NCBI GenBank assembly: GCA_938046095.1
Contig: CALIXS010000001.1
Coordinates: forward strand, 1 to 64,000
Source: an uncultured Clostridia bacterium
GTDB lineage: Bacteria > Bacillota > Clostridia > Peptostreptococcales > Anaerovoracaceae
Reading direction: 5' to 3'
Length of the DNA stretch: 64,000 nt
Position numbers and translations under genes: made by a program. The notes below the pieces were generated by a model, which saw only the letters and a program-made list of their open reading frames with translations, ran no database searches and had not been told where the DNA came from. Shown piece by piece: positions 7,948 through 16,945 of the stretch (within the stretch, counting starts at the first letter, position 1; the number at the start of each line of letters is the position of its first letter).

Positions 7948-8973
7948 TTGAGAAGCGTTACGCTCGGAAGAGCAGGGATAACAGTGCCGCAGAACGCGTT
8001 CGGAGCACTTCCGATACAGAGGATAGACAGGCAGGAAGCTGTCGGTATACTGAGGCGCGCATACGACGGAGGTATGAGGTATTTTGATACGGCGAGAGCG
8101 TACAGCGACAGTGAGGAGAAGCTGGGGTATGCCTTTGAGGGAATGCGCGATCAGGTATTCATCGCGACAAAGTCGGCGGCAAAAACGCCCGGAGCTTTCC
8201 GCAAAGACATCAATACCTCGCTCAGGATGCTCAGAACCGACTATATTGACGTCTATCAGTTTCACATGGTGGACAGATGCTACAGACCGGGTGACGGCAG
8301 CGGAATGTACGAGTGCATGCAGGAGGCGAAAGCGTCGGGCAAAATAAGACATATATCGGTGACGAGCCATAAGATAGAAGTCGCGATGGAAATTGCGGAC
8401 TCGGGCCTGTACGATACGCTCCAGTTCCCTTTTTCATATCTTTCGTCGGATAAGGAGCTTGCACTCGTAGAGGCGTGCCGCAGAAACAATGTCGGATTTA
8501 TAGCCATGAAAGGACTCGCGGGAGGGCTGATAAGCGAGTCCGAGGCAGCGATGGCATATATGCTGCAATTCGACAACGTTCTTCCGATATGGGGAATCCA
8601 GAAGATGTCGGAGCTTGAGGAATGGCTGGCGTTTATGCATAACGAGCCGGAAATGACGGATGAAATAAAGGCTTTTATCGACAAAGAGAAAAAGGAACTT
8701 TCAGGAGAGTTTTGCCGGGGCTGCGGATATTGCATGCCGTGTACGGTAGGCATAAAAATAAACAACTGTGCCAGAATGTCACTGATGCTGAGGCGGGCGC
8801 CGTCAAAAGAGTGGTTGACGACGGAATGGCGGGAGGAAATGGCAAAGATAGAGGATTGCGTGGAGTGCGGGCTTTGTGCATCGAGATGCCCGTATGAGCT
8901 CGACACGCCTCAGCTCCTCAGGAGAAACCTTGCCGATTACAGAAAGGTACTCGCAGGGGAGGCGGAAGTATAA
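7948..8973 (+). CDS. Aldo/keto reductase with C-terminal ferredoxin-type domain
   Basis: Cytosolic oxidoreductase of 341 residues. The first 260 residues form the aldo/keto reductase barrel, with the usual Asp-Tyr-Lys-His set visible in YFDTARAY, ATKSA and YQFHMVD. The C-terminal part carries two cysteine clusters, CRGCGYCMPC and CVECGLCASRCP, as in the Fe-S aldo/keto reductases of anaerobes, so electrons may come from ferredoxin rather than NAD(P)H. The start is taken as TTG 7948: the SD AGAGGTGATC ends three bases before it and the family begins MRxVxLGRxGI. The GTG at 7939 would sit inside the SD. PAP2 follows after one base. Confidence 0.9.
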   Translation: MRSVTLGRAGITVPQNAFGALPIQRIDRQEAVGILRRAYDGGMRYFDTARAYSDSEEKLGYAFEGMRDQVFIATKSAAKTPGAFRKDINTSLRMLRTDYIDVYQFHMVDRCYRPGDGSGMYECMQEAKASGKIRHISVTSHKIEVAMEIADSGLYDTLQFPFSYLSSDKELALVEACRRNNVGFIAMKGLAGGLISESEAAMAYMLQFDNVLPIWGIQKMSELEEWLAFMHNEPEMTDEIKAFIDKEKKELSGEFCRGCGYCMPCTVGIKINNCARMSLMLRRAPSKEWLTTEWREEMAKIEDCVECGLCASRCPYELDTPQLLRRNLADYRKVLAGEAEV

Positions 8974-8974
8974 G

Positions 8975-9610
8975 ATGGAACCGGAAATTATATATAGGCT
9001 CGTCATCGCGCAGACTGTACTGCTCGGTTTTCAGATCGTGATATATTTCGGTGTGGAAATATTCGAAAAGGATCCTCATGACGTTTCCTCGGAGATAGAC
9101 GGGAAAATACCGCTCGTCCCTATAACAGCGCTGCTGTACATACTCTGGTTTCCGCTTATCGCTTTGTTTCCCGTTTTCCTTTACGGGGGAGATCCGGAGC
9201 AGTACGGTATATATATGGCATCTGTGGTGGCAGACATAATAATAAGCGCCATAATATATCTGGCATACCCGACGACGTTTGAGCGTGCCGAGCCTCCGCA
9301 GGTCGTCGGCAGCAGGCTGTTGAAACTGATATACAGGGCCAGTTTTAAGGGTATGAATTGTGTGCCCTCGCTTCACTGCTCGCTATGCTATATAGTGATC
9401 GCATGCTCGTTTGCCGCGGTCGGGCTTTCACCCGCGGTCAGGGCGGTAGCGATAATAACGGCCGTATTAATTGTAATATCGACGCTTACGACAAAACAGC
9501 ACGTAATGATCGATGTCGTTTCGGCGCTTCCGGTAGCGGCGATAGCCGTTGCGGCGGGTGTTCTGGTGGATAACGGGTGGCTGATATCGTTTATCGGAGG
9601 TGTAAAATAA
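8975..9610 (+). CDS. PAP2-superfamily membrane phosphatase
   Basis: Integral membrane protein of 211 residues with about five to six hydrophobic helices. It carries the lipid-phosphatase motifs PSLH (131-134) and H176xxxD180 (KQHVMID), as in the inositolphosphotransferase/PAP2_3 branch; the first PAP2 motif is less clear. The likely substrate is a phospholipid or polyprenyl phosphate at the outer membrane face. ATG 8975 is one base after the stop of the aldo/keto reductase, so the two are co-transcribed. Substrate not determinable. Confidence 0.85.
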   Translation: MEPEIIYRLVIAQTVLLGFQIVIYFGVEIFEKDPHDVSSEIDGKIPLVPITALLYILWFPLIALFPVFLYGGDPEQYGIYMASVVADIIISAIIYLAYPTTFERAEPPQVVGSRLLKLIYRASFKGMNCVPSLHCSLCYIVIACSFAAVGLSPAVRAVAIITAVLIVISTLTTKQHVMIDVVSALPVAAIAVAAGVLVDNGWLISFIGGVK

Positions 9611-9719
9611 CGCGGAATATCAGGTAAAAAATATAGAGTCTCCCGATAGATTTTATCGCTTTATCGTGGTATCATACAGTTATGCTTTTGCGAAGGAACA
9701 GAAAGGATGGTAAACAGCT

Positions 9720-11018
9720 TTGATCTGCGATAACATATCGGTTAAGGAGGGTATTCTCCGTTTTGCGGGGCAGAACACGGTGGAGCTTGCGAAAAAGTAC
9801 GGAACGCCTCTTTACCTTTTAGACGAGGACAAGATACGCGAAAAATGCCGTGCGTACAAGTCCGCTTTTCACAAATATTTCGGACCTGCCGCAAAGCCTC
9901 TTTATGCGTCAAAAGCTAACTGTTTCAAACGTATATACGAGATAATGGCGGAGGAGGAGATGGGTATAGACGTAGTGTCCTCCGGCGAGATTTATACGGC
10001 GATCAAAGCGGGCTACGACCTTTCGCAGGCATATTTTCATTCGAACAACAAGACTGATGATGATATAGCGTATGCGATAGAAAGCGGTATAGGTTATTTT
10101 GTCTGCGACAACATAGAAGAGGTCAGAGTAATAGAAAGAGAGGCGGCTGCGCGGGGGATCAGGCAGAAAGTTCTGCTCAGGATAACGCCGGGCATCGATC
10201 CGCATACGTTCGACGAGGTATCCACGGGAAAGGTGGATTCAAAATTCGGCAGCGCCATAGAAACGGGACAGGCCGAGGAAATCGTAAGACTTACGCTCGA
10301 GGAGCCCCACGTAGAGCTGACGGGCTATCACTGCCATATCGGTTCGCAGGTTCTGACAGAGGACGTGTTCGAAAGGGGAGCGGTCGTCATGCTCGAGTTT
10401 GTGGCCGATATGAAAAACAAGCTCGGATATATGGCAAGGGAGCTTGATCTCGGAGGCGGCTACGGAGTCAGATATCTCGATACAGACGTTCAACTCGACA
10501 TCGACACAAAGATGAGCATGGTAGCCGAGGCGGCGAAGAGAACCGCAGCGAGGCTCGGTATAAGCATGCCGGAGATCCACATGGAGCCCGGCAGAAGTAT
10601 AGTTGCAGATGCAGGCATGACGCTGTACACGGTCGGTACCGTCAAACAGATACCCGGCTATAAGAATTACGTTTCGGTGGATGGAAGCATGACCGACAAC
10701 CCGAGATTCGCACTGTACGGGGCGAGCTACACATGCTTCATTGCGAACCGGATGGACGAACAGAATGATTTCGAGGCATCTCTCGTCGGAAGGTGCTGCG
10801 AGTCGGGAGATATAATTCAGGAAAATGTTATGATGCCTCATACCGTCGGAAGATACGATATCGCAGCCGTATGTACGACGGGAGCATATAATTACTCAAT
10901 GGCCTCAAATTATAACAGGCTTCCGAGACCTCCCGTCGTTATCCTGAAAAACGGCAGCGAGAGTTATGTGGCGGTTAGGCGCGAGTCTTTTGAGGATATC
11001 GTCAGAAACGATATGTAA
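9720..11018 (+). CDS. lysA: Diaminopimelate decarboxylase
   Basis: PLP enzyme for the last step of lysine synthesis, meso-diaminopimelate to L-lysine and CO2. At 432 residues it has full length. Seen: the PLP-lysine stretch LYASKANC, GIDVVSSGE, the H-containing YHCHIGSQ, LDLGGGYG, EPGRSIVADAG, and the C-terminal CESGD and YNYSMASNYN motifs. Start is TTG 9720: an in-frame stop lies at 9711-9713, no ATG is available in frame, and AAAGGA is 12 bases upstream. The same genome both makes lysine here and appears able to ferment it (26-40 kb). Confidence 0.96.
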   Translation: MICDNISVKEGILRFAGQNTVELAKKYGTPLYLLDEDKIREKCRAYKSAFHKYFGPAAKPLYASKANCFKRIYEIMAEEEMGIDVVSSGEIYTAIKAGYDLSQAYFHSNNKTDDDIAYAIESGIGYFVCDNIEEVRVIEREAAARGIRQKVLLRITPGIDPHTFDEVSTGKVDSKFGSAIETGQAEEIVRLTLEEPHVELTGYHCHIGSQVLTEDVFERGAVVMLEFVADMKNKLGYMARELDLGGGYGVRYLDTDVQLDIDTKMSMVAEAAKRTAARLGISMPEIHMEPGRSIVADAGMTLYTVGTVKQIPGYKNYVSVDGSMTDNPRFALYGASYTCFIANRMDEQNDFEASLVGRCCESGDIIQENVMMPHTVGRYDIAAVCTTGAYNYSMASNYNRLPRPPVVILKNGSESYVAVRRESFEDIVRNDM

Positions 11019-11019
11019 T

Positions 11020-11091
11020 ATCGGCAGGCGTCAGCAAATATATCAGTATTACGGTCCCGCATGTGCTTATGAGCTCTGCGGGACTGCCGAT
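11020..11091. repeat. Two-tier hairpin between convergent genes
   Basis: Inner arms GTCCCGCA (11054-11061) / TGCGGGAC (11077-11084) and outer arms ATCGGCAG (11020-11027) / CTGCCGAT (11084-11091), all perfect. It sits between lysA and the minus-strand DUF4097 gene. It may act as a terminator, but no T tract follows on either strand. Confidence 0.6.
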
Positions 11092-11139
11092 TTCAGGCTT
11101 CGGACGACATGCTGTTTCATGAGCTTCAGGCCGCATTAT

Positions 11140-11928
11140 TCAGTAAATCTTTATCTCACCCATGCTGCAATCTATTTTGATGCTGCCGGCCGAGCCGTGC
11201 TGCGAATACTGAGTCCCGTGTCCCTTACCGTAAAACGATACTTTGCCGAGACTGCATGAGAGGTCAATATCGTAATCGCTTACCGAATGAGAGGGACTGA
11301 CCGAAAAATCACCCATATCCAGCGATGCATTCATATTTTTGAAAGAGCAGTTATTGAAGTCCACATCGCCCATATCGGTATCCACCGAAATGTTTTCGAG
11401 ATTGCAGTCGTCGGCATCGAAGTCTCCGGCATTTATGTTTATCGTCGCCTGGCGTGATCGTATTGTGTCGATATCCACGTCTCCTGCATTCATATCGATT
11501 TTTATTTCATCTAAAACGGCATCGGACGGAACGGTTATCACTATGTCTGCGCGTCTGGAACGGAAAGCGCCGAGTCTGAAGCGATGTTTTTCCGAATTAT
11601 CTCTCAACCTTAAAACTCCGTCTTCGACGGTAACTTCAGGTTTCAGGCTCGAATCTCCGTCATAGCTGTAACCGTAATCGTCGCCGACCACAACATCGAG
11701 ATCGGCGTAAGATATGTCGATGTCTATTGAGGCGAAGTTGTCAACTGAATCTGCAAAGGCGGTTTTTCGGCTGCCTTCGTCATGAGTCCGGACGGTTTCC
11801 GTGTGGCGTCTGCAACTGCGGTAAATTCTATCAAAAGAAAACCGGCCGGTGAAATGAATTATGGTGCCTGCGATTATACATATTACCGTGACTGTTACCA
11901 ATAAGGCTTTGTACGTTTTTCTTGTCAT
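11140..11928 (-). CDS. DUF4097 family beta-helix protein, membrane-anchored
   Basis: Protein of 262 residues with one N-terminal membrane helix (about 7-27), then a repetitive right-handed beta-helix-like domain typical of DUF4097: repeated short phrases such as DIDIDISYADLDV, INAGDFDADDCN and DMGDVDFNNCS alternate Asp/Asn turns with hydrophobic strands. Start ATG 11928 has a strong SD (GAGGTGATC) and follows the previous gene after five bases. PadR, prefix-domain membrane protein and DUF4097 genes often travel together in Firmicutes and are linked to envelope stress; the exact role is unknown. Confidence 0.85.
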   Translation of the reverse strand: MTRKTYKALLVTVTVICIIAGTIIHFTGRFSFDRIYRSCRRHTETVRTHDEGSRKTAFADSVDNFASIDIDISYADLDVVVGDDYGYSYDGDSSLKPEVTVEDGVLRLRDNSEKHRFRLGAFRSRRADIVITVPSDAVLDEIKIDMNAGDVDIDTIRSRQATININAGDFDADDCNLENISVDTDMGDVDFNNCSFKNMNASLDMGDFSVSPSHSVSDYDIDLSCSLGKVSFYGKGHGTQYSQHGSAGSIKIDCSMGEIKIY

Positions 11929-11933
11929 TCTGA

Positions 11934-12932
11934 TCACCTCGCGTATGCCTTGCGTATTACAGCTTTGACTATTGCGGCTATCGGCCATATTACCCACGTT
12001 ATGAGCCAATCGAATGTCAGGAAGCTCCATATGAGGTAAAGGCAGAGCACGGTGAGATTGTACTCCTCCATAACGGCCGCCGCGACCGGGCTTGTGTATG
12101 TGATATAGCCCTGCTGTGACGGAAAGAAGTTGCCGCCGACGGTGTTTGCCGGGTTGACTCTCAGAAGGACCTCATATGACTTGTTCCTGGCGGAGGCGTA
12201 TATCATCATCATTATGCCGAGTCCGATGAGGACGAATATCAGAGCGGAGCCTATGATGACGCTTTCGTCCGTTCTGTCGAGTATCCCGATGACGGATACG
12301 GGCACGACGCTGACGACACAGAGAACTATACCTACGGTTATGAGCATCGCGTAGCTCGCTCTTGTATGCTGCTTTTCCTGATTTACATATTCAACTGTGC
12401 TGAAATCGAGACAGCACGGCTCATTCTTAAGAAAGGCCCAATTCCTCGCCTTGATCGAGCTGTACACGGTTAAAGCGATACCTGTCGCGATTGCCGAGAA
12501 GAAAAGGATGAGCCCGATGGCGATGCGCGTTTCTTCACTTACTGCGCTTTCGTAGTGATTCGGAGGAATCGCGAGGATAAAGCCTACGGGGCTTGTGATG
12601 AACAAAAGGATGGCGAGGCCTATCATGAAACCGCGCGACGATCTGTCGGAAATGTATTTTTTCGCTTCGGCAAGATTAAGCATACGTCCCTGGGAGGGGC
12701 GAACGCCTCCGGCCATATAACCCCTGATACCGAGCGAATCGGCTATTTCCTCGAGATTTCCGAATTCGGAGATGACTATGCCGATAGCTTCGTTTTCGGC
12801 CTTTCCTTCCGCGATGAGCTCGGAATATTTATCGTCCATCATTTGCCACAGCTCGGATTTCGCTTTTTGTACGTCCGGTGTGTTCGGAAGCCCGGCAAAC
12901 ATGGATTCCAAGTAATTTTTTATCGTATCCAT
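11934..12932 (-). CDS. Membrane protein with N-terminal permease-prefix domain
   Basis: 332 residues. The first 80 form a helical cytosolic domain (TIKNYLESMFAGLPNTPDVQ onward, with FGNLEEIADSLG) like the DUF1700 / permease-prefix domain found next to PadR regulators. Five to six hydrophobic segments follow (about 105-125, 145-165, 195-220, 228-250, 300-325). Start ATG 12932 is preceded on its strand by AGAGGGGAT; the longer frame begins inside padR. Second gene of the PadR operon. It may sense membrane stress; no enzyme motif was seen. Confidence 0.8.
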   Translation of the reverse strand: MDTIKNYLESMFAGLPNTPDVQKAKSELWQMMDDKYSELIAEGKAENEAIGIVISEFGNLEEIADSLGIRGYMAGGVRPSQGRMLNLAEAKKYISDRSSRGFMIGLAILLFITSPVGFILAIPPNHYESAVSEETRIAIGLILFFSAIATGIALTVYSSIKARNWAFLKNEPCCLDFSTVEYVNQEKQHTRASYAMLITVGIVLCVVSVVPVSVIGILDRTDESVIIGSALIFVLIGLGIMMMIYASARNKSYEVLLRVNPANTVGGNFFPSQQGYITYTSPVAAAVMEEYNLTVLCLYLIWSFLTFDWLITWVIWPIAAIVKAVIRKAYAR

Positions 12933-12937
12933 TCTGA

Positions 12938-13273
12938 TTAATCCCCTCTGATAATAAATTTCTCTACAACATCCTTCGTCAGATTCCATTCCGCGCATTT
13001 TCCGCGGTAATAATCGACTCCGGACTGTGTGATCGTATAATACGTACGCCTTTTGCCGCTCTCGGAGGTCCTGTAGGAGGAGACGATGAACCCGTTTTTT
13101 TCCATCCTGTTGAACGCCGAATAAAGCGTAGTTTCCTTGATCACGTATTTCTCTGCCGTCATCTGTCTGATGCGCTTGGATATCTCATATCCGTACGACG
13201 GGCCGCTCATGAGCAGGCAGAGTATCATAGTGTCGTTATAGCCGCGGATGATGTCACTGCTTATGCTGATCAA
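12938..13273 (-). CDS. PadR family transcriptional regulator
   Basis: Winged-helix repressor of 111 residues. The family start ISSDIIRGYNDTMIL, the GPSYGYEISKRI helix, the recognition region KETTLYSAFNRMEKNGFI and the wing SGKRRTYYTIT are all present. I place the start at TTG 13273, because GAGGTGA then sits at normal spacing; ATG 13279 would be almost inside that SD. Its promoter is covered by two palindromes, so autoregulation is likely. Confidence 0.92.
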   Translation of the reverse strand: MISISSDIIRGYNDTMILCLLMSGPSYGYEISKRIRQMTAEKYVIKETTLYSAFNRMEKNGFIVSSYRTSESGKRRTYYTITQSGVDYYRGKCAEWNLTKDVVEKFIIRGD

Positions 13274-13309
13274 AATCATCACCTCACATTTTGCTGTGAT
13301 TGACATAGG

Positions 13310-13337
13310 TACGATAGGCGATACATTGTCTATCGTA
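13310..13337. promoter_or_regulatory. Candidate PadR operator 1
   Basis: Perfect 8-base inverted repeat TACGATAG (13310-13317) / CTATCGTA (13330-13337) with a 12-base spacer, in the 5' leader of padR. PadR-family operators are often dyads of this kind; binding is inferred. Confidence 0.6.
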
Positions 13338-13354
13338 CTACGTTTGTCGTAGTA
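13336..13354. promoter_or_regulatory. Candidate PadR operator 2
   Basis: Perfect 7-base inverted repeat TACTACG (13336-13342) / CGTAGTA (13348-13354) that touches the downstream edge of the -10 box and covers the expected transcription start. Confidence 0.6.
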
Positions 13355-13383
13355 AATATACCACGGAATATTTATAGTGTCAA
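13355..13383 (-). promoter_or_regulatory. Sigma-A promoter of the padR operon
   Basis: On the minus strand: TTGACA (13383-13378), 17-base spacer, TATATT (13360-13355). Confidence 0.8.
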
Positions 13384-13417
13384 TGTTTTTTTGATTCCGG
13401 CATGGAACAACAAAATA

Positions 13418-13445
13418 GGCAGCGAAGCTTTTATGCTTCGCTGCC
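13418..13445 (-). terminator. Terminator of the histidine kinase gene
   Basis: Perfect 11-pair stem GGCAGCGAAGC (13418-13428) / GCTTCGCTGCC (13435-13445), loop six bases; on the minus strand it is followed by TATTTTGTTG. Confidence 0.8.
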
Positions 13446-13461
13446 GGCGAATACCGATAAA

Positions 13462-15090
13462 CTATAAGGCTTCCCTGAGCTCTGCGGAAGCTTTGAAGAG
13501 GTCACCGTCTATCTCTATTTTGAATTTGCCGTGCATGAGTTCCGTCAGATCCTTTGCAATTGAAAGTCCGAGACCGGAACCCTCGGTGTTGCGGCTTATA
13601 TCGCCGCGCCTGAAACGCTCCATGAGCTCTTCAGGGTCGATGTTGAGCTGATCTTTGGACATGTTTTTGATTTCAAGTTTTATATTTTCTCCGACCCTCG
13701 ATATGTCTATATAAGCTCTGGAGCCCGGAACGGCGTACTTGCTGATATTTGTGAGAAGATTTTCGATTACGCGCCAGAGGAGATTGCCGTCCGCATATAC
13801 ACAGGCCGGATGATCCGGTGAGGAAACGATGATTTTGATGTTGTTTTGCTCCAGCTTTTCGCCGAGCTCGGCGAGCGCCTGATTGAGTATCGAAGTGATT
13901 TCGATCTTTTTGATCTCATACGGTATATCGCCGCTCGACGCCTTTGCAGCCTCGAACAGATCGTCTGTCAAATGGCGCAGTCTTTCCGTTTTGCGGCTTA
14001 AGATTTCGAGGTATTCCGGCGCGTTAGGGCTGTCAAGACCTTCATTTTGAAGCAGACAGATGTATGTGACCATGGACGTCAGAGGCGTCCTGAGATCGTG
14101 AGAAACGTTTGATATGAGGTCGGTTTTGAGGCGCTGGTTCTTCAGCTCGTTTCGGACCGCGGCATCCTTGGAGTCCGCTAACGAGTTGATGTTGGCGGCC
14201 AGTCTGTCGAGGTCACCGGTGCCCCGTATAGGTATTCGTCCTTTCAGATCTCCTTTGCTTATTTTTTCCGTACTCTTTGATATTTCGGTAAATCTGAGTA
14301 TATGGCGCGGGATGAAAATGAAGAGAAGAATTAAAACGATGATCGCTCCGTAACCCGTCGCGGAAACGAGGACCGCGGTGACCGCGATGATCATGACCTT
14401 TGCGAATGTGTGAGGTGACTTTTCACATGTATGGTAGAGATATGTGAACAAAATGCCGGGCAGCGTACGTTTCCAAAAACAATGCGCCTTGAGCTTTTTT
14501 ACGATAGCAAGCAGGCACAGCCTGTATATCCACAAAGATGCGAAAATACCTGTCAGTGATACGACGAGAGCCACTGCAGGCGGATCAAACGCGTAGTCGA
14601 TCAGGCTCGTATATTCACCATAAAGTTTGAAATTGAGCGACTCCGGTATCGGGGCAGGAGAAAATGTACTGATGAGCGTATCGTAAACCGGAGAACCTCT
14701 GTCTACCCATGATAAAAGTATCGTGACAGACGGATAAAGGACTGCGCTCACTGCTATCATCAGAGCGATGTGAACTTCGTTGAGCAGCTTATCAAAGCCT
14801 CTGACCGTTATTCTTCCGGTCTCGTCGAAATCACCCGCTTTTATTATCGCAATGATAAGGGTGACGACGAATACGATTGCAAGAGGTATCATGAACATCC
14901 ACGTCCTGCCTATGGCGTGCCGCAATATATCCTTGTTGAAGCTGATGTTGTTATATTTCGTGATCCTGTAATGCGCGATCATAAGTTCGAGGCAAACGAA
15001 TGCGAAAGCTGCAAATGCTGTTGCAGCGGCGACGGCGACAGTGCTTGACATCAAACATATCGCCCTCCTTTTTTTATTTATCTTTTCCAT
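13462..15090 (-). CDS. Orphan membrane sensor histidine kinase
   Basis: 542 residues. Several hydrophobic segments (about 14-38, 64-85, 107-128, 170-192, 233-260) lead to a HAMP-like region (about 262-310), the H box SNVSHDLRTPLTSM with phospho-acceptor H331, an N box (NLLTNISKYA) and a G box (GSGLGLSIAKDL). The protein should autophosphorylate, but no response regulator is nearby. Two starts are possible: ATG 15090, with GGAGGAG 13 bases upstream, and TTG 15054 with a better placed AAAGGAGGG; I keep 15090 because it gives a basic stretch before the first helix. Confidence 0.92.
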   Translation of the reverse strand: MEKINKKRRAICLMSSTVAVAAATAFAAFAFVCLELMIAHYRITKYNNISFNKDILRHAIGRTWMFMIPLAIVFVVTLIIAIIKAGDFDETGRITVRGFDKLLNEVHIALMIAVSAVLYPSVTILLSWVDRGSPVYDTLISTFSPAPIPESLNFKLYGEYTSLIDYAFDPPAVALVVSLTGIFASLWIYRLCLLAIVKKLKAHCFWKRTLPGILFTYLYHTCEKSPHTFAKVMIIAVTAVLVSATGYGAIIVLILLFIFIPRHILRFTEISKSTEKISKGDLKGRIPIRGTGDLDRLAANINSLADSKDAAVRNELKNQRLKTDLISNVSHDLRTPLTSMVTYICLLQNEGLDSPNAPEYLEILSRKTERLRHLTDDLFEAAKASSGDIPYEIKKIEITSILNQALAELGEKLEQNNIKIIVSSPDHPACVYADGNLLWRVIENLLTNISKYAVPGSRAYIDISRVGENIKLEIKNMSKDQLNIDPEELMERFRRGDISRNTEGSGLGLSIAKDLTELMHGKFKIEIDGDLFKASAELREAL

Positions 15091-15203
15091 GACAGTTGAT
15101 GACTCCTCCCTGACAATTCATCTTTCAGTATGATGATACGGCTGCGATATTACAAAGCGGCGTATGTATTTCATACGAAATTCTTAAGTTTGCACCGTAT
15201 ATA

Positions 15204-15212
15204 TGGTATAAT
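15204..15212 (+). promoter_or_regulatory. Extended -10 promoter of the thioesterase-GTPase pair
   Basis: TGG-TATAAT (-10 at 15207-15212); no clear -35. The start codon is 41 bases downstream of the -10 box. Confidence 0.55.
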
Positions 15213-15252
15213 TTTTATCGGCGGAACTACGGCGCGCCGGAAAGGAGCTGCA

Positions 15253-15642
15253 ATGGAAGCCGGAATAAAAAACGCGATAGAGAGAACTGTAACGCAGAAT
15301 ATGACAGCGAGGGTAATGGGGAGCGGAACACTCGATGTTTACGCTACACCGTGCATGATCGCCCTGATAGAGGAAACGGCGCATACATCGGTCGCACCTT
15401 ATCTTGAGGAGGGTCACGCCACTGTCGGAACATTGATAAATGTGAAGCACGTGTCCGCATCGCCGGTCGGTGCCTGCGTAAGATGTGAGACGACGCTCGC
15501 GGAGGTTGACGTCAGACGCCTCGTATTTGACGTCAGGGTTTATGACGATGCCGGACTTATAGGAGAGGGGACACACGAGAGATTTGTCATCGCAGAAGAA
15601 CGCTTTACGGCAAAGACCGAGGCAAAGGTAAAACGTGATTGA
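15253..15642 (+). CDS. Hotdog-fold thioesterase (FlK-like)
   Basis: 129-residue protein of the thioesterase group that includes fluoroacetyl-CoA thioesterase FlK. Family sequence is seen in LDVYATPCMIALIEETAH and in the His-containing TLINVKHVSASPVG. Such proteins hydrolyse small acyl-CoAs, but the substrate cannot be read from sequence. ATG 15253 has the SD AAAGGAG; the longer frame upstream has no family sequence. The 3' end overlaps the GTPase gene by eight bases. Confidence 0.88.
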   Translation: MEAGIKNAIERTVTQNMTARVMGSGTLDVYATPCMIALIEETAHTSVAPYLEEGHATVGTLINVKHVSASPVGACVRCETTLAEVDVRRLVFDVRVYDDAGLIGEGTHERFVIAEERFTAKTEAKVKRD

Positions 15643-16906
15643 TATGGAAGAAACAAGGCGCGACACGGCGGATATGATAAAGATTGCCGAGGAGGCGCAT
15701 GAACTTATGGTATCAGGAGGGGATATGTGCGCCGCTCAGGCGGCTCAGTCCGCCGAGCTTTTACAGAAGCTGAGCGACGACGACATTTCCGTTTCGGTGA
15801 TAGGACAGTTTAAGCGAGGTAAGAGTACGCTCACCAACAGGCTTCTCGGTGAGGATATAATGCCTGTCGGAATAATACCGATAACGTCAGCTGTTACGAT
15901 GGTACGCTACGGCGAGAAGTCATGTGATGTCTATTTTGAAAACGGAATAATCGAAAGTATAGATGCGGCGTATCTCCCGAATTATATAAGTGAGGAGAAG
16001 AATTCCAACAACCGGCTCGGGGTCAGAAAAGTGGTACTTCATACCGAAGCGCCTTTTCTCAAAAACGGACTGACCTTCGTCGATACGCCGGGTGTGGGGT
16101 CTTTTCACAAGAATAATACACAGGTCGCCTATGAGCATATGAAAGCGAGCGATGCCGTAATATTTCTTCTGTCCGTGGACAGTCCGATAAACCAGATCGA
16201 AATCGATTTCCTGTACAGCACGCGTGAATTCGCCGGCAAATTTTATTTTGCCGTAAACAAAACGGATATAGTGAGCAAAGAGGATCTCGATGCGTACACC
16301 GTCTACTGCCGCAGCCTGCTTTGCGAGCTTATGGAAACGGACGATATTACGCTCTTTCCCGTCAGTTCGGCGACAGGCGAGGGCGTAGAAACTCTTAAGT
16401 CGCAGATACTGTACGATTGCGAACATTCAATACGCGAAATCATGAGAGAATCGACGCGAAAAAAGCTGCACGATACAGTCGTTTCGACGCTTCAGCAGCT
16501 CGGGCTTTATTGGAATGCGATGACAATGTCATACGAGGCGCTCGATGACAGGTTCTCTGAGATGAGAGCCTTCACGGATGATTGCAGATCTTTCGCCGAA
16601 GTGCATAACGCCGCATTCGAAATCAGGCTTAACGAGCTCAAACTGGTCCTCGCCGCTAAGGTTTGCGAGCTTTTCGGCATGGAATACAAATTTGATATCG
16701 ACGAGATGAAGCTTTCGCAGTCGTCGATGAAAAAGGATGAATATCTCGATAGGGTCAATTCCCTCTGCGACGAACTGCTTCGGAAGCTCTCGTCGATTCT
16801 GATGTACAGAGAGGAAAACGCCTATACCGTAGTCCGTCAGATAGAGGACATCAACAAGCTCACAAGACGTCTGAGAAGCATAGAAAACAGGCTGTCGAGG
16901 ATGTGA
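15635..16906 (+). CDS. Dynamin-like GTPase family protein
   Basis: 423 residues with a P-loop GQFKRGKS (57-64), the G3 motif DTPGVGS (from D150) and G4 NKTD (208-211). The long helical C-terminal half and the switch-like segment resemble the bacterial dynamin-like GTPases, which act in membrane remodelling or stress. GTG 15635 overlaps the thioesterase stop and has AAAGGT about five bases upstream; ATG 15644 is the alternative. Translation is coupled to the thioesterase; no functional link is known. Confidence 0.85.
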   Translation: MIDMEETRRDTADMIKIAEEAHELMVSGGDMCAAQAAQSAELLQKLSDDDISVSVIGQFKRGKSTLTNRLLGEDIMPVGIIPITSAVTMVRYGEKSCDVYFENGIIESIDAAYLPNYISEEKNSNNRLGVRKVVLHTEAPFLKNGLTFVDTPGVGSFHKNNTQVAYEHMKASDAVIFLLSVDSPINQIEIDFLYSTREFAGKFYFAVNKTDIVSKEDLDAYTVYCRSLLCELMETDDITLFPVSSATGEGVETLKSQILYDCEHSIREIMRESTRKKLHDTVVSTLQQLGLYWNAMTMSYEALDDRFSEMRAFTDDCRSFAEVHNAAFEIRLNELKLVLAAKVCELFGMEYKFDIDEMKLSQSSMKKDEYLDRVNSLCDELLRKLSSILMYREENAYTVVRQIEDINKLTRRLRSIENRLSRM

Positions 16907-16945
16907 CGGTGGGTTTGAATACAAATTGAGGAGCTGTATTATCAG

